DNA from: Pseudomonadales bacterium
Lineage (GTDB): Bacteria; Pseudomonadota; Gammaproteobacteria; Pseudomonadales; Pseudohongiellaceae
NCBI GenBank assembly: GCA_022763285.1
Contig: JALEHB010000017.1
Coordinates: 1 to 40,122, forward strand
DNA length: 40,122 nucleotides
Reading direction: 5' to 3'
Part shown: one piece after another, positions 25,920 through 36,709 of the stretch
Position numbering within the stretch: the first letter of the stretch is position 1
How the letters are laid out: each line of letters starts with the position of its first letter
Position numbers and translations under genes: made by a program
Notes under the pieces: generated by a model
What the model saw: only the letters and a program-made list of their open reading frames with translations
Told to the model about the DNA's origin: nothing
The model's database searches: none

Positions 25920-26035
25920 ATCCCTCTGGAGCGCGCAGCGCTCCCAAAAGCACCAACAAGATCCCAACAGAGCCCCATCTCCACTGCCGGGCTTTTTTGT
26001 GTGTGGCGGAGAGAGACGGCTGAGAAACCTCGCGG

Positions 26036-26118
26036 TTCGAAAGCTGCGAAGCAGCGCAGACCGCGCAACGCGCGGCCCCGAAGGGGTGAGTAATTTGGCT
26101 TAGCCAAATTGCGAATCA
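26036..26118 (+). repeat. Multi-hairpin T-loop element, Ser copy 3
   Basis: TTCGAAAGCTGCGAAGCAGCGCAGACCGCGCAACGCGCGGCCCCGAAGGGGTGAGTAATTTGGCTTAGCCAAATTGCGAATCA. Confidence 0.88.
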
Positions 26119-26235
26119 ATCCCTCTGGAGCGCAAAGCGCTCCCAAAAGCACCAACAAGATCCCAACAGAGCCCCATCTCCACTGCCGGGCTTTTTTGTG
26201 TGTGGCGGAGAGAGAGGGTGAGAGCCCCCTCGCGG

Positions 26236-26318
26236 TTCGAAAGCTGCGAAGCAGCGCAGACCGCGCAAAGCGCGGCCCCGAAGGGGTGAGGATTTTGGCT
26301 TAGCCAAAATGCGAATCA
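26236..26318 (+). repeat. Multi-hairpin T-loop element, Ser copy 4
   Basis: TTCGAAAGCTGCGAAGCAGCGCAGACCGCGCAAAGCGCGGCCCCGAAGGGGTGAGGATTTTGGCTTAGCCAAAATGCGAATCA. Confidence 0.88.
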
Positions 26319-26430
26319 ATCCCTCTCTCAGGAGCGCAAAGCGCTCCCAACAACATCACCAAAACCCCAACGACCCAACTCCACCACCAGTCTTTCCAAA
26401 AAACCGCACCAAAAAAAAGCACACCCCCAA

Positions 26431-26457
26431 AAAACAAAAAACCCGACATAAGCCGGG
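26431..26457 (-). terminator. Probable csrA terminator
   Basis: Minus strand CCCGGC-TTAT-GTCGGG followed by TTTTTTGTTTT. Confidence 0.6.
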
Positions 26458-26526
26458 CCTCTGTCCCCGGCCACTTCACAAATTCGGGCCCGGGTCTGAA
26501 AATTCTGTTACCAACAACCACCTGTC

Positions 26527-26721
26527 TCAGTCGCTGCTGTCTGTCTCTTCTTCAGATTTTTCTTTCTGAATCCTCTGATATATCTCTTCCCGGTGTACAG
26601 CTACTTCCTTGGGGGCGTTGACACCAATTCTCACCTGGTTCCCTTTAACACCCAATACTGTCACCGTTACATCATCGCCAACCATCAATGTTTCGCCGAT
26701 CCGGCGTGTCAGTATTAACAT
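26527..26721 (-). CDS. csrA: Carbon storage regulator CsrA/RsmA
   Basis: [52 protein letters not shown]. Confidence 0.98.
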   Translation of the reverse strand: MLILTRRIGETLMVGDDVTVTVLGVKGNQVRIGVNAPKEVAVHREEIYQRIQKEKSEEETDSSD

Positions 26722-26981
26722 TGAGATCCTCCATTGCTCATTCCTTTGTACATCCCTTCAATCCGACCCTTTAACGGCAAAAAATCGTTCATTGCCGCCC
26801 TCGCTCGGATCAACAAGCGCGTCCGGTGGCCTGCAAGCCCTCCGGCATGCTAATCAAGGCATCAACGCGCCTGACAACCCTGACATCTGCTTTCCGGGCT
26901 GTCATAACACCCTAGTATCTGCCCCTGATCTGTCCTTGCCAACTGTTTCAGGGGCATAAACCGGGTTAATTTTCTGCCTGA

Positions 26982-28229
26982 CTAGTCTTCAATACTGCGG
27001 GCGGGAGATTCTGGATCACCGAGGTCGAAAGCACTGTGGAGGGCGCGAACCGCCAGTTCCAGGTACTTCTCCTCAATAACCACGGAAATCTTGATCTCGG
27101 AGGTGGTAATAATCTGGATGTTGATTCCTTCATCCGCCAGGGCCTTGAACATCTTGCTGGCAATGCCGGCATGGGAGCGCATACCGACCCCCACCAGGGA
27201 AACCTTGCAAATCCTGGTATCCACATCCACTTCCCGGGCTTTCAGGGAAGCTGCAACATCGGTGATGATTTTGTGGGCTCGATCGCTTTCCGCCCGTTTG
27301 ACGGTAAAACTGATGTCATTACTGCCATCGGCGGCGGCGTTCTGCACGATCACATCCACTTCGATGCCGGCTTCGCTGACCGGCCCTATGACCTTGTAGG
27401 CAATACCAGGTACATCAGGCACCCCGGCAACAGTGAGTTTGGCCTCATCTCGCTCGAAAGCGATTCCGGCGATGGCGGGATCTTCCATATCTGATTCTTC
27501 CTCCAGAGTGATCAATGTCCCTGGTCCGTCTTCGAAACTGGACAGTACGCGCAGGGGAACCTTGTATTTTCCGGCGAACTCGACGGAGCGGATTTGCAGA
27601 ACCTTGGCACCGAGACTGGCCAGCTCCAGCATTTCCTCAAATGTAATACTCGTCAGCAGCCGTGCATCATCCACAACCCGGGGATCGGTGGTATAGACAC
27701 CCTTGACGTCGGTATAGATCTGGCACTCATCGGCTTCCAGCGCCGCCGCCAGGGCCACCGCAGTGGTGTCCGAACCGCCCCGACCCAGGGTGGTGATATT
27801 GCCCTGATCATCGACCCCCTGAAAACCGGCTACCACCACCACATTGCCCTGCTCGAGCTGGGCATGGATGCGGGTACCGTCGATTTCGCGGATTCTGGCC
27901 TTGGTGTGAGAGGTGTCGGTAAGGATTTTCACCTGCCCCCCGGTGAAGGAGCGCGCCGAAAAACCGCGCTTTTCCAGCGCCATACACAACAGGGCAATAG
28001 TGACCTGCTCACCGGTGGACAGCAGGACATCCATTTCCCGCGGCGTGGGCTGGTCCATCATTTCCCGCGCCAGTGCGGTCAGGCGATTGGTTTCACCGCT
28101 CATGGCAGACACCACCACCACGATATCATCGCCCTGCTCCCGGAAGCGGATAATCTTGTCGGCCACTGCCTCGATGCGCTCGACGCTGCCGACAGAAGTG
28201 CCGCCGTATTTTTGTACGATTAAAGCCAT
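26982..28229 (-). CDS. lysC: Aspartate kinase
   Basis: Starts [25 protein letters not shown] (28229, not the ORF's upstream start); [16 protein letters not shown]; two C-terminal ACT domains. Confidence 0.97.
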   Translation of the reverse strand: MALIVQKYGGTSVGSVERIEAVADKIIRFREQGDDIVVVVSAMSGETNRLTALAREMMDQPTPREMDVLLSTGEQVTIALLCMALEKRGFSARSFTGGQVKILTDTSHTKARIREIDGTRIHAQLEQGNVVVVAGFQGVDDQGNITTLGRGGSDTTAVALAAALEADECQIYTDVKGVYTTDPRVVDDARLLTSITFEEMLELASLGAKVLQIRSVEFAGKYKVPLRVLSSFEDGPGTLITLEEESDMEDPAIAGIAFERDEAKLTVAGVPDVPGIAYKVIGPVSEAGIEVDVIVQNAAADGSNDISFTVKRAESDRAHKIITDVAASLKAREVDVDTRICKVSLVGVGMRSHAGIASKMFKALADEGINIQIITTSEIKISVVIEEKYLELAVRALHSAFDLGDPESPARSIED

Positions 28230-28242
28230 AGCAAATTCCGTT

Positions 28243-30855
28243 TCAGAGTTTTCCTTCCAGCCAGGGTTTGACACTGTCCAGTGCCGCGCCCACGGCTCCG
28301 GCATCGCTGCCTCCGGCCATGGCCATATCGGGACGGCCACCACCTTTGCCGCCCACTTGCTGGGCAACCATATTCACTAGCTCACCGGCCTTGACGCGGT
28401 CGGTGAGATCCTTGCTGACACCAGCCACCAGAGAGACCTTGTCGCCCTCCACATTGGCCAGGACGATGACAGAACTGCCCAGCTTGTTCTTGAGCTGATC
28501 CACTGTGTCGCGCAGGGCCTTGGAATTAAAGCCCTCCAGGCGTGACACCAGCAGATTGTGGTCACCGATTTTCTCGGCCTGGGAACCCAGGTCATCACCG
28601 GCACTGGAAGCCAGTTTGGCCTTCAGCTGCTGCAATTCCTTCTCCAGTGCCCTGTTGCTGGCAGCCAGTTGTTCAACCTTGTCCGCCACATCTTCAGGGG
28701 AAGACTTGAGAATCCCGGCGGTTCTGCGCAACACCTCTTCTTCCCGGGCAATGACAGCCAGTGCGCCCTGCCCGGTAACAGCCTCGATCCGGCGGACACC
28801 GGCTGAGGTGCCGGTCTCGGCAGTTATCTTGAACAGACCGATATCACCGGTACGATCAACATGGCAGCCGCCACAAAATTCCACCGAGTAATCTCCGCCC
28901 ATGGAAACCACGCGCACTTCATCGCCATACTTTTCGCCGAATAGTGCCAGGGCTCCCTTTTTGCGGGCAGCGTCGATAGGCATGACTTCCTTGCTGACTT
29001 CGCTGTTGGCCAGAATTTGCTGATTGACGATGTTTTCAATCTCTCTCAGCTCCTTCTCGCTGACCGGCGCAGAATGGGAAAAATCAAAACGCAAACGGTC
29101 CGCTGCCACCAGGGAGCCCTTCTGACTGACGTGCTCGCCCAGCACCTTTCTCAGGGCGGCATGCATCAGGTGGGTAGCCGAATGGTTCAGGGTAATGGCG
29201 GCGCGGTCATCCCCGGCCACCCGGGCAGAAACCCGGTCACCTGGCTTCAGACTGCCACTGGCCAACTCGCCCCGGTGCACCATGACATCAGCCTGTTTCT
29301 GGGTATCACGAACCTCGAAGCGGCAGTGCTCGTTTTCCAGTACGCCGTGGTCACCGACCTGACCACCGGACTCGCCATAAAAAGGGGTGGTGTCCAGCAC
29401 TATCAACGCTTCAGTGCCAGCTTCCAGACTGTCCAGCCGCTCATTGCTGAGCGAGAAGATAGCCTCAACAGTGGCCTCGCCTGCCAATTCCTCATAACCG
29501 ATAAAATCGGTGGCAGCATCGGCATCGATGTCCAGTTTTTCCACCGCCGAAAACTGGCTGGCAGCCCGCGCCTGGTCTTTCTGTACGGCCATGGCCGCAT
29601 CGAAACCTTCCATATCAAGGGTCAGGCCATCTTCCCGGGCCACATCGGCGGTCAGATCCACCGGAAAACCATAGGTATCGTAAAGTTTGAAAACGGTTTC
29701 TCCGGGCAACACCTTGCCATCGAGATCGCCGATGGCTTTTTCCAAAATTGCCATGCCGTTTTCCAGGGTTCGGGCAAACTGCTTTTCTTCCTCTTCCAGC
29801 ACTTTTTCAACCTGGGCCTGGCTGGCTTTCAGTTCCGGGTAGGCCTCGCCCATCACATTCACCAGTGACTGCACCAGCTTGTAGAAGAAAATATCTTTCA
29901 CACCCAGCTGGTAGCCATGGCGAACGGCGCGGCGAACGATGCGTCGCAGCACATAGCCGCGCCCTTCATTGGAAGGCAGCACACCATCCACAACCAGAAA
30001 GGCACAGGAGCGAATATGGTCGGCGATAACCCTCAGCGAGGTATTTTCCAGATCAGATTCACCGGTAACGGCAGCGACATCCTTCAGTAGCGCCTGAAAC
30101 AGGTCAATCTCATAATTGCTGTGAACATTCTGCAGCACCGCTGCCAGGCGCTCGAGACCGGCACCGGTATCCACCGATGGCTTCGGCAAGGGCGTTAATT
30201 TGCCTTCGGCCGAACGTTCGTACTGCATGAAAACCAGGTTCCAGATTTCAATATAACGGTCACCATCTTCGTCCGGGCTACCCGGTGGTCCACCCGGTAC
30301 ATCGGGACCATGGTCATAGAAAATCTCGGAACAGGGGCCACAGGGTCCGGTGTCACCCATAGCCCAGAAATTGTCTTTTTCACCCATGCGCGAAAAGCGC
30401 TCGGGGTCCACTTTCATCTCGTCCAGCCAGATGGCTGCTGCCTCATCATCATCCTGAAAAACCGTAACCCAGAGTTTCTCTTCCGGCAGGCCGAATTCCT
30501 TGGTTAACAGCTCCCAGGCAAACTGAATCGCTTCGCGCTTGAAATAATCGCCAAAGGAGAAATTACCCAGCATTTCGAAGAAGGTGTGATGGCGGGCGGT
30601 ATAACCGACATTTTCAAGGTCATTATGCTTGCCCCCTGCCCGCACACAGCGCTGGGAACTGGTGGCCCGGTTGCTGGCGCGCTTCTCGCTGCCAAGAAAG
30701 ACATCCTTGAACTGAACCATGCCCGCATTGGTAAACAGCAGGGTTGGGTCATTGCCAGGCACGAGGGGGCTGCTGGGCACAATCTCATGTCCGCGGGCGG
30801 CGAAGAAATCCAGGAATTTCTGGCGTATTTCGGCGCTGGTCATCACTTGGCTCAT
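28243..30855 (-). CDS. alaS: Alanyl-tRNA synthetase
   Basis: [65 protein letters not shown]-terminal DHHA1. Start 30855 or 30843. Confidence 0.98.
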   Translation of the reverse strand: MSQVMTSAEIRQKFLDFFAARGHEIVPSSPLVPGNDPTLLFTNAGMVQFKDVFLGSEKRASNRATSSQRCVRAGGKHNDLENVGYTARHHTFFEMLGNFSFGDYFKREAIQFAWELLTKEFGLPEEKLWVTVFQDDDEAAAIWLDEMKVDPERFSRMGEKDNFWAMGDTGPCGPCSEIFYDHGPDVPGGPPGSPDEDGDRYIEIWNLVFMQYERSAEGKLTPLPKPSVDTGAGLERLAAVLQNVHSNYEIDLFQALLKDVAAVTGESDLENTSLRVIADHIRSCAFLVVDGVLPSNEGRGYVLRRIVRRAVRHGYQLGVKDIFFYKLVQSLVNVMGEAYPELKASQAQVEKVLEEEEKQFARTLENGMAILEKAIGDLDGKVLPGETVFKLYDTYGFPVDLTADVAREDGLTLDMEGFDAAMAVQKDQARAASQFSAVEKLDIDADAATDFIGYEELAGEATVEAIFSLSNERLDSLEAGTEALIVLDTTPFYGESGGQVGDHGVLENEHCRFEVRDTQKQADVMVHRGELASGSLKPGDRVSARVAGDDRAAITLNHSATHLMHAALRKVLGEHVSQKGSLVAADRLRFDFSHSAPVSEKELREIENIVNQQILANSEVSKEVMPIDAARKKGALALFGEKYGDEVRVVSMGGDYSVEFCGGCHVDRTGDIGLFKITAETGTSAGVRRIEAVTGQGALAVIAREEEVLRRTAGILKSSPEDVADKVEQLAASNRALEKELQQLKAKLASSAGDDLGSQAEKIGDHNLLVSRLEGFNSKALRDTVDQLKNKLGSSVIVLANVEGDKVSLVAGVSKDLTDRVKAGELVNMVAQQVGGKGGGRPDMAMAGGSDAGAVGAALDSVKPWLEGKL

Positions 30856-30972
30856 TTCGAATCCTGATAATCTGACTGAATTTCGAGCCCCGGCACGGGC
30901 AAGGGAATCCGGCCCGGAGCAAATCAAAAAAGCGCACGATTATAGCGTGCAAATGCCTTCAGGTGCAGACCC

Positions 30973-32097
30973 TCAGGGCGATTCGCTGCCTTCTTTTTGC
31001 CCCGCTTCCAGCAGCTTGCTGTCCGGATTCAGGGAAAAATTGCCAAAGGCTTCCTGCTTCGGCACCACCAATTTGCCATCGCGGGACAGAATGATGGCGA
31101 TGGGCCGGGTCTGCGGGAAGTAACTGAGGATGATGGTGATGATGATCAGGAAAGGCACACAGAGGAACATGCCCGGCACTCCCCAGATATAGCCCCAGAG
31201 GGCCAGATTCAGGAGGATGATTATGGGGGACATATTGAAGCGGGAGCCCATCAGCCTCGGCTCGAGGATATTGCCGACACAGATCTGGATGGCGCCGATG
31301 CCCAGGAGTACAACCAGAAACAGGGTATAGCCCTCCGACTGGGCCAGGGCGATCATGGCAGGGAAAATCGTGGCAATGATAGAGCCCACCGTGGGAATAA
31401 AATTGAGCAGGAAAATCAGCAGCCCCCAGACGCCGGCGAAATCCACCCCCAGCAGCCGCATGACGATATAGCTGAGAATGCCGGTCAGGGCACTGGTAAA
31501 CATCTTGATGCCAATATACTTCTGAATATCCCGGCGGATGCGATCGAGAATCTCGTTGACGTCATCTTCCTTGCCCTTGCTGGCCAGAGCAGTGATTTTC
31601 GATTTGAAGTGGTTCTGCTCCAGAAACAGAAAACCAATATAGATGAGAATCAAACCACCGCTGGCGAGAATGCCGGCAAAAGAGGCCGCCACCGAGGTGG
31701 CATAACTGGGAATGTCGATCCAGTCCGTCAGCAATTGCATCAGGTTCATTTCCTGGAACTGCGCCAGATCGACAAAAGGCAGGGCTTCAATCCGGTTGAT
31801 CAGATTGACCTGATAAACCGGTGCCACTTCCAGCACCGCCTGCACCCGGCCACTGAGGAAATTGATCAACGCCCAGACCAGAAACAAAAAGGTGAAAACC
31901 GAAGCCACAAGACAGAGCGGGAACGGCAAATTGTACTCGCCCAGCCGGATGGCAGCGAAGGCGGCTGCCAGGGTATTGATCAGATACCAGAAGGCTATGG
32001 CAATCACCAGGGGCAACAGCAGCGCCTCGCCAACGATCAACAGATAGAAAACGAGCACGACAAACAGGGCTGAGGCAGTGAAATTAAGGACTTTCAT
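30973..32097 (-). CDS. AI-2E/PerM-family transporter
   Basis: Eight-TM-like protein with LLIFLLNFIPTVGSIIATIFPAMIAL and EPRLMGSRFNMSPIIILLNLALWGYIWGVPGMFLCVP. Confidence 0.92.
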   Translation of the reverse strand: MKVLNFTASALFVVLVFYLLIVGEALLLPLVIAIAFWYLINTLAAAFAAIRLGEYNLPFPLCLVASVFTFLFLVWALINFLSGRVQAVLEVAPVYQVNLINRIEALPFVDLAQFQEMNLMQLLTDWIDIPSYATSVAASFAGILASGGLILIYIGFLFLEQNHFKSKITALASKGKEDDVNEILDRIRRDIQKYIGIKMFTSALTGILSYIVMRLLGVDFAGVWGLLIFLLNFIPTVGSIIATIFPAMIALAQSEGYTLFLVVLLGIGAIQICVGNILEPRLMGSRFNMSPIIILLNLALWGYIWGVPGMFLCVPFLIIITIILSYFPQTRPIAIILSRDGKLVVPKQEAFGNFSLNPDSKLLEAGQKEGSESP

Positions 32098-32282
32098 CTT
32101 CTGAAAATGCTAGCCAGTTCGCGCTTTTGCACACCTGTAAAATTTTTTTACACCCCGACCGGGGTTTTGCGAAGAATATCACATATTTAGCAAGCACCAC
32201 TCATTTAGTCTACTGCTTGGGTCAGTTTAGAAACGGCCTGTCGTAATAAGGAATGCAGTAAAGCAGTAATGAAGTGAGAACC

Positions 32283-34139
<1,857 letters not shown>

Positions 34140-34891
34140 CACTGGCATTCGTCGCCAGCACAACGAAGATCATATTGGCTACAACCAGGACCTGGGCATT
34201 GCAGTATTGGCCGACGGCATGGGTGGCCACCAATCCGGTGAGATCGCCTCCCATATGGCTGTGGAATCGGTGCTGGAAAGCCTCAAATCCATGGCCAATG
34301 GCGATGCCTCCGGAGCGATAACCAGTTCTCAGTTATTGGAATTTGTCTCCAATACAATTTCTGACAGTAATAGTCTGATATTCAATGCTGCCGAACAGCT
34401 CGAACAGCATCGGGGCATGGGCACCACACTGGTAGCCACCATGATTCAGGGTGGTCGCCTGTATGCTGGCCATGTTGGTGACTCCCGGCTATATTTGTAT
34501 AGGAATCAGTCGCTTAGCAGAGTTACGAAAGACCACAGCCTGGTTCAGGATCTGGTGGATCGCGGCTTTTACACAGAAGAGGAAGCCCGGGTTGCCAGTG
34601 TTGGGCATATCGTCACCCGGGCACTGGGCACCAAGCCCGAAGTGGAAGTGGATACCCTGGAAAAGGATCTGGAACCGGGCGATGTACTACTGCTCTGCTC
34701 CGACGGCCTGTCGGATATGGTGGCAGATTGGCATATCGAGGAAATGCTGCGCGAAGGCGAAGGTGAATTGGAACAAACGGCCCAGAGACTAGTGGACCAG
34801 TCCAACAGGAATGGCGGCAAGGACAATATTTCGGTGATACTGATCCAGGTCAGCAGACCGACTGCAGAGACGGATCAGAGGTGAGTTAGCA

Positions 34892-35593
34892 ATGCCAGGC
34901 AAACTAGAGTTCAGTTTTAATTCCAGCAAACTCGGCGAGTTTATTCTCGACAAGGAAGTCATGACCATCGGCCGCAAGGAAGACAATGACATCCGTATCG
35001 AAAACCTGGCAGTGAGCGGTCATCACGCCAAATTGCTGACCATCTTCGAGGACTCCTTCCTGGAAGACCTGGACAGCACCAATGGCACCTTCGTCAATGG
35101 CAAACCCATCGACAAACACCCTCTGCGCAACGGTGATGTCATCACCATCGGTAAACACGAACTGCGTTATGTCAATGAAGCAACCGGTGTCGGCGAAGAC
35201 GAGGACAAAACCGTTCTGATTCGCAAGAAACCGGAACAGCCTGCTTACTCGGCCGCTCCGGCAGCGACGGACAACAGCATTGATTTTGAATCATCCGACA
35301 AATCCCAGACCCCTGCCCTGGAAGCGGCCAAGCTGCAGATTCTCAATGGCTCAGGTGCCGGCAAGGAATTGCCCCTGGTGAAACCTTCGGTAAAACTGGG
35401 TCGCTCCGGAGCAGAAGTGGTGCAGATCAATCGCCGCCCGGATGGTCACTTTATTGTCTGCCTGGATTCCCCCAACAGCGAATCCCAGCCCAAGGTCAAC
35501 GGTGAGGCCATCGGTTCCCGCGCCGTCAAGCTCGAGAACCATGACGTCATCGAAATCAATCGCCTGAAGATTGAGTATTATCTGGAAGGCTGA
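34892..35593 (+). CDS. FHA-domain protein (one canonical and one degenerate FHA)
   Basis: MTIGRKEDNDIRIENLAVSGHHAKLL...DLDSTNGTFVNGKPI; a second region KLGRSGAEVVQINRRPDGHFIV...KVNGEAIGSRAVKLENHDVIEI. Confidence 0.92.
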   Translation: MPGKLEFSFNSSKLGEFILDKEVMTIGRKEDNDIRIENLAVSGHHAKLLTIFEDSFLEDLDSTNGTFVNGKPIDKHPLRNGDVITIGKHELRYVNEATGVGEDEDKTVLIRKKPEQPAYSAAPAATDNSIDFESSDKSQTPALEAAKLQILNGSGAGKELPLVKPSVKLGRSGAEVVQINRRPDGHFIVCLDSPNSESQPKVNGEAIGSRAVKLENHDVIEINRLKIEYYLEG

Positions 35594-35636
35594 GAAGAAA
35601 GCCGGCCGCCAGGCTCAGCGCCGCGCTGACAATCAA

Positions 35637-36701
35637 TCACAATTCTGTTTGCGCTTGTTGCAATGCTGCCAGGGATTCCTCGCTGGCCCGTCGCAGCGGT
35701 AGCAGAATCGCTTCCTCCACCAGATCATAGATACGGCGCAAATGACCACGGCGCTGCGGGTCCGGATCGCTGTCAGACGTGGCAACCACCACCAGATCCA
35801 GTTCCTGCACCACAAAGATCAACTGCCCGCCATAGCCCCAGGCCACCGGCACCTGCATGCCGGCCAGATCCCGCAACCACCAGCCATAACCGTAGAAGCG
35901 GCCCTGACCGCGGGGCGAGCGGGCATGGGCCTGATAGGAACGCTCGACCCACTGCGCTGACAGAATCTGCTCCCCTTCGTGCTTTCCATTGTTCAGATAC
36001 AATTCGCCAAACAGCAACATCTGCCTTGGCGTCATCTCCATATCATTGCCACCAAAGTAAATGCCCTGGGGGTCCTGTGACCAGTAGGACATGGAGTAGC
36101 CCAGGGGTCGGGTCAGGGCCTGCTGGGCAAATTGCTTGGTATCCATACCCGTGGCCCGGGTAAGAATGGCAGACAACAGATGGGTACTGCCGGTGCTGTA
36201 CAGCATGCGGGTACCGGGTTCGGCCACCAGTGGTTGATCGATGGCAAATTCCACCCAGTTATCACTCAGCACCCAGCGACCGTAGTTGCGGTTACTGGTG
36301 GTTTCCAGGCCCGACTGCATGGTGAGCAGATCTTCGATGGTAATGCCCAGTTTGTCGCTATTGCGCTCGGCAGAAATATATTCCGGGAAGTATTCGGCAA
36401 TGGGCGTATCGACAGATTCGATATAGCCCTGCTCTACCGCCAGCCCCACCAGCGCGGAGATCACACTCTTGGAGGCCGACTTCATATTGGCGGGGCGACG
36501 GGGATCGGTGCCATTGTAGTACTGCTCGAAGACCAGTTCCCCGCCATGGCTGATCAACAGGCTCTGCAAGCGCGGCAGAGACTGGGCGCGCTTATGGGCC
36601 GCGCTGAAATCGGGCGCGCCGGTCTCCGCCGCCAGGGCTGGCAGCGGTAATAAGAGAATCAGTAAATACAGGCAGGTTTTACTCGGGCGCAATCGATTCA
36701 A
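35637..36701 (-). CDS. Serine hydrolase (class C beta-lactamase/esterase-like)
   Basis: Signal peptide; ANMKSASKSVISALVGLAVEQG (SxxK); YSTGSTHLLSAILTRATG (YSxGS); FYGYGWWLRD. Confidence 0.9.
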   Translation of the reverse strand: MNRLRPSKTCLYLLILLLPLPALAAETGAPDFSAAHKRAQSLPRLQSLLISHGGELVFEQYYNGTDPRRPANMKSASKSVISALVGLAVEQGYIESVDTPIAEYFPEYISAERNSDKLGITIEDLLTMQSGLETTSNRNYGRWVLSDNWVEFAIDQPLVAEPGTRMLYSTGSTHLLSAILTRATGMDTKQFAQQALTRPLGYSMSYWSQDPQGIYFGGNDMEMTPRQMLLFGELYLNNGKHEGEQILSAQWVERSYQAHARSPRGQGRFYGYGWWLRDLAGMQVPVAWGYGGQLIFVVQELDLVVVATSDSDPDPQRRGHLRRIYDLVEEAILLPLRRASEESLAALQQAQTEL

Positions 36702-36709
36702 TCCCTGAC

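Larger units (their letters stand above)
25781..26347 (+). repeat. Three tandem approximately 200-bp tRNA-Ser-derived units
   Basis: GCCGGGCTTTTTTGTGTGTGGCGGAGAGA recurs at 25781, 25986 and 26185 (periods 205 and 199). Each is followed by TTCGAA-element-GCGAATCAATCCCTCT and GGAGCGC...GCGCTCC. Confidence 0.93.

Noticed and set aside
25370-26319. Small ORFs in the tRNA-Ser array (e.g. ...QRRRPRKARPRRGE)
   Set aside because: These are translations of the structured repeat. The same peptide appears at the tRNA-Arg locus (12115..12360) only because the element is shared; no RBS or family support.
25781-26347. CRISPR-like array
   Set aside because: Repeat units are about 200 bp, nearly identical throughout and derived from a tRNA; no short repeat/unique spacer pattern and no cas genes.
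30997-32073. 358-aa plus-strand ORF
   Set aside because: Antisense shadow of the AI-2E/PerM transporter; low-complexity, His/Gln/Asp-rich composition typical of reverse-frame translation.
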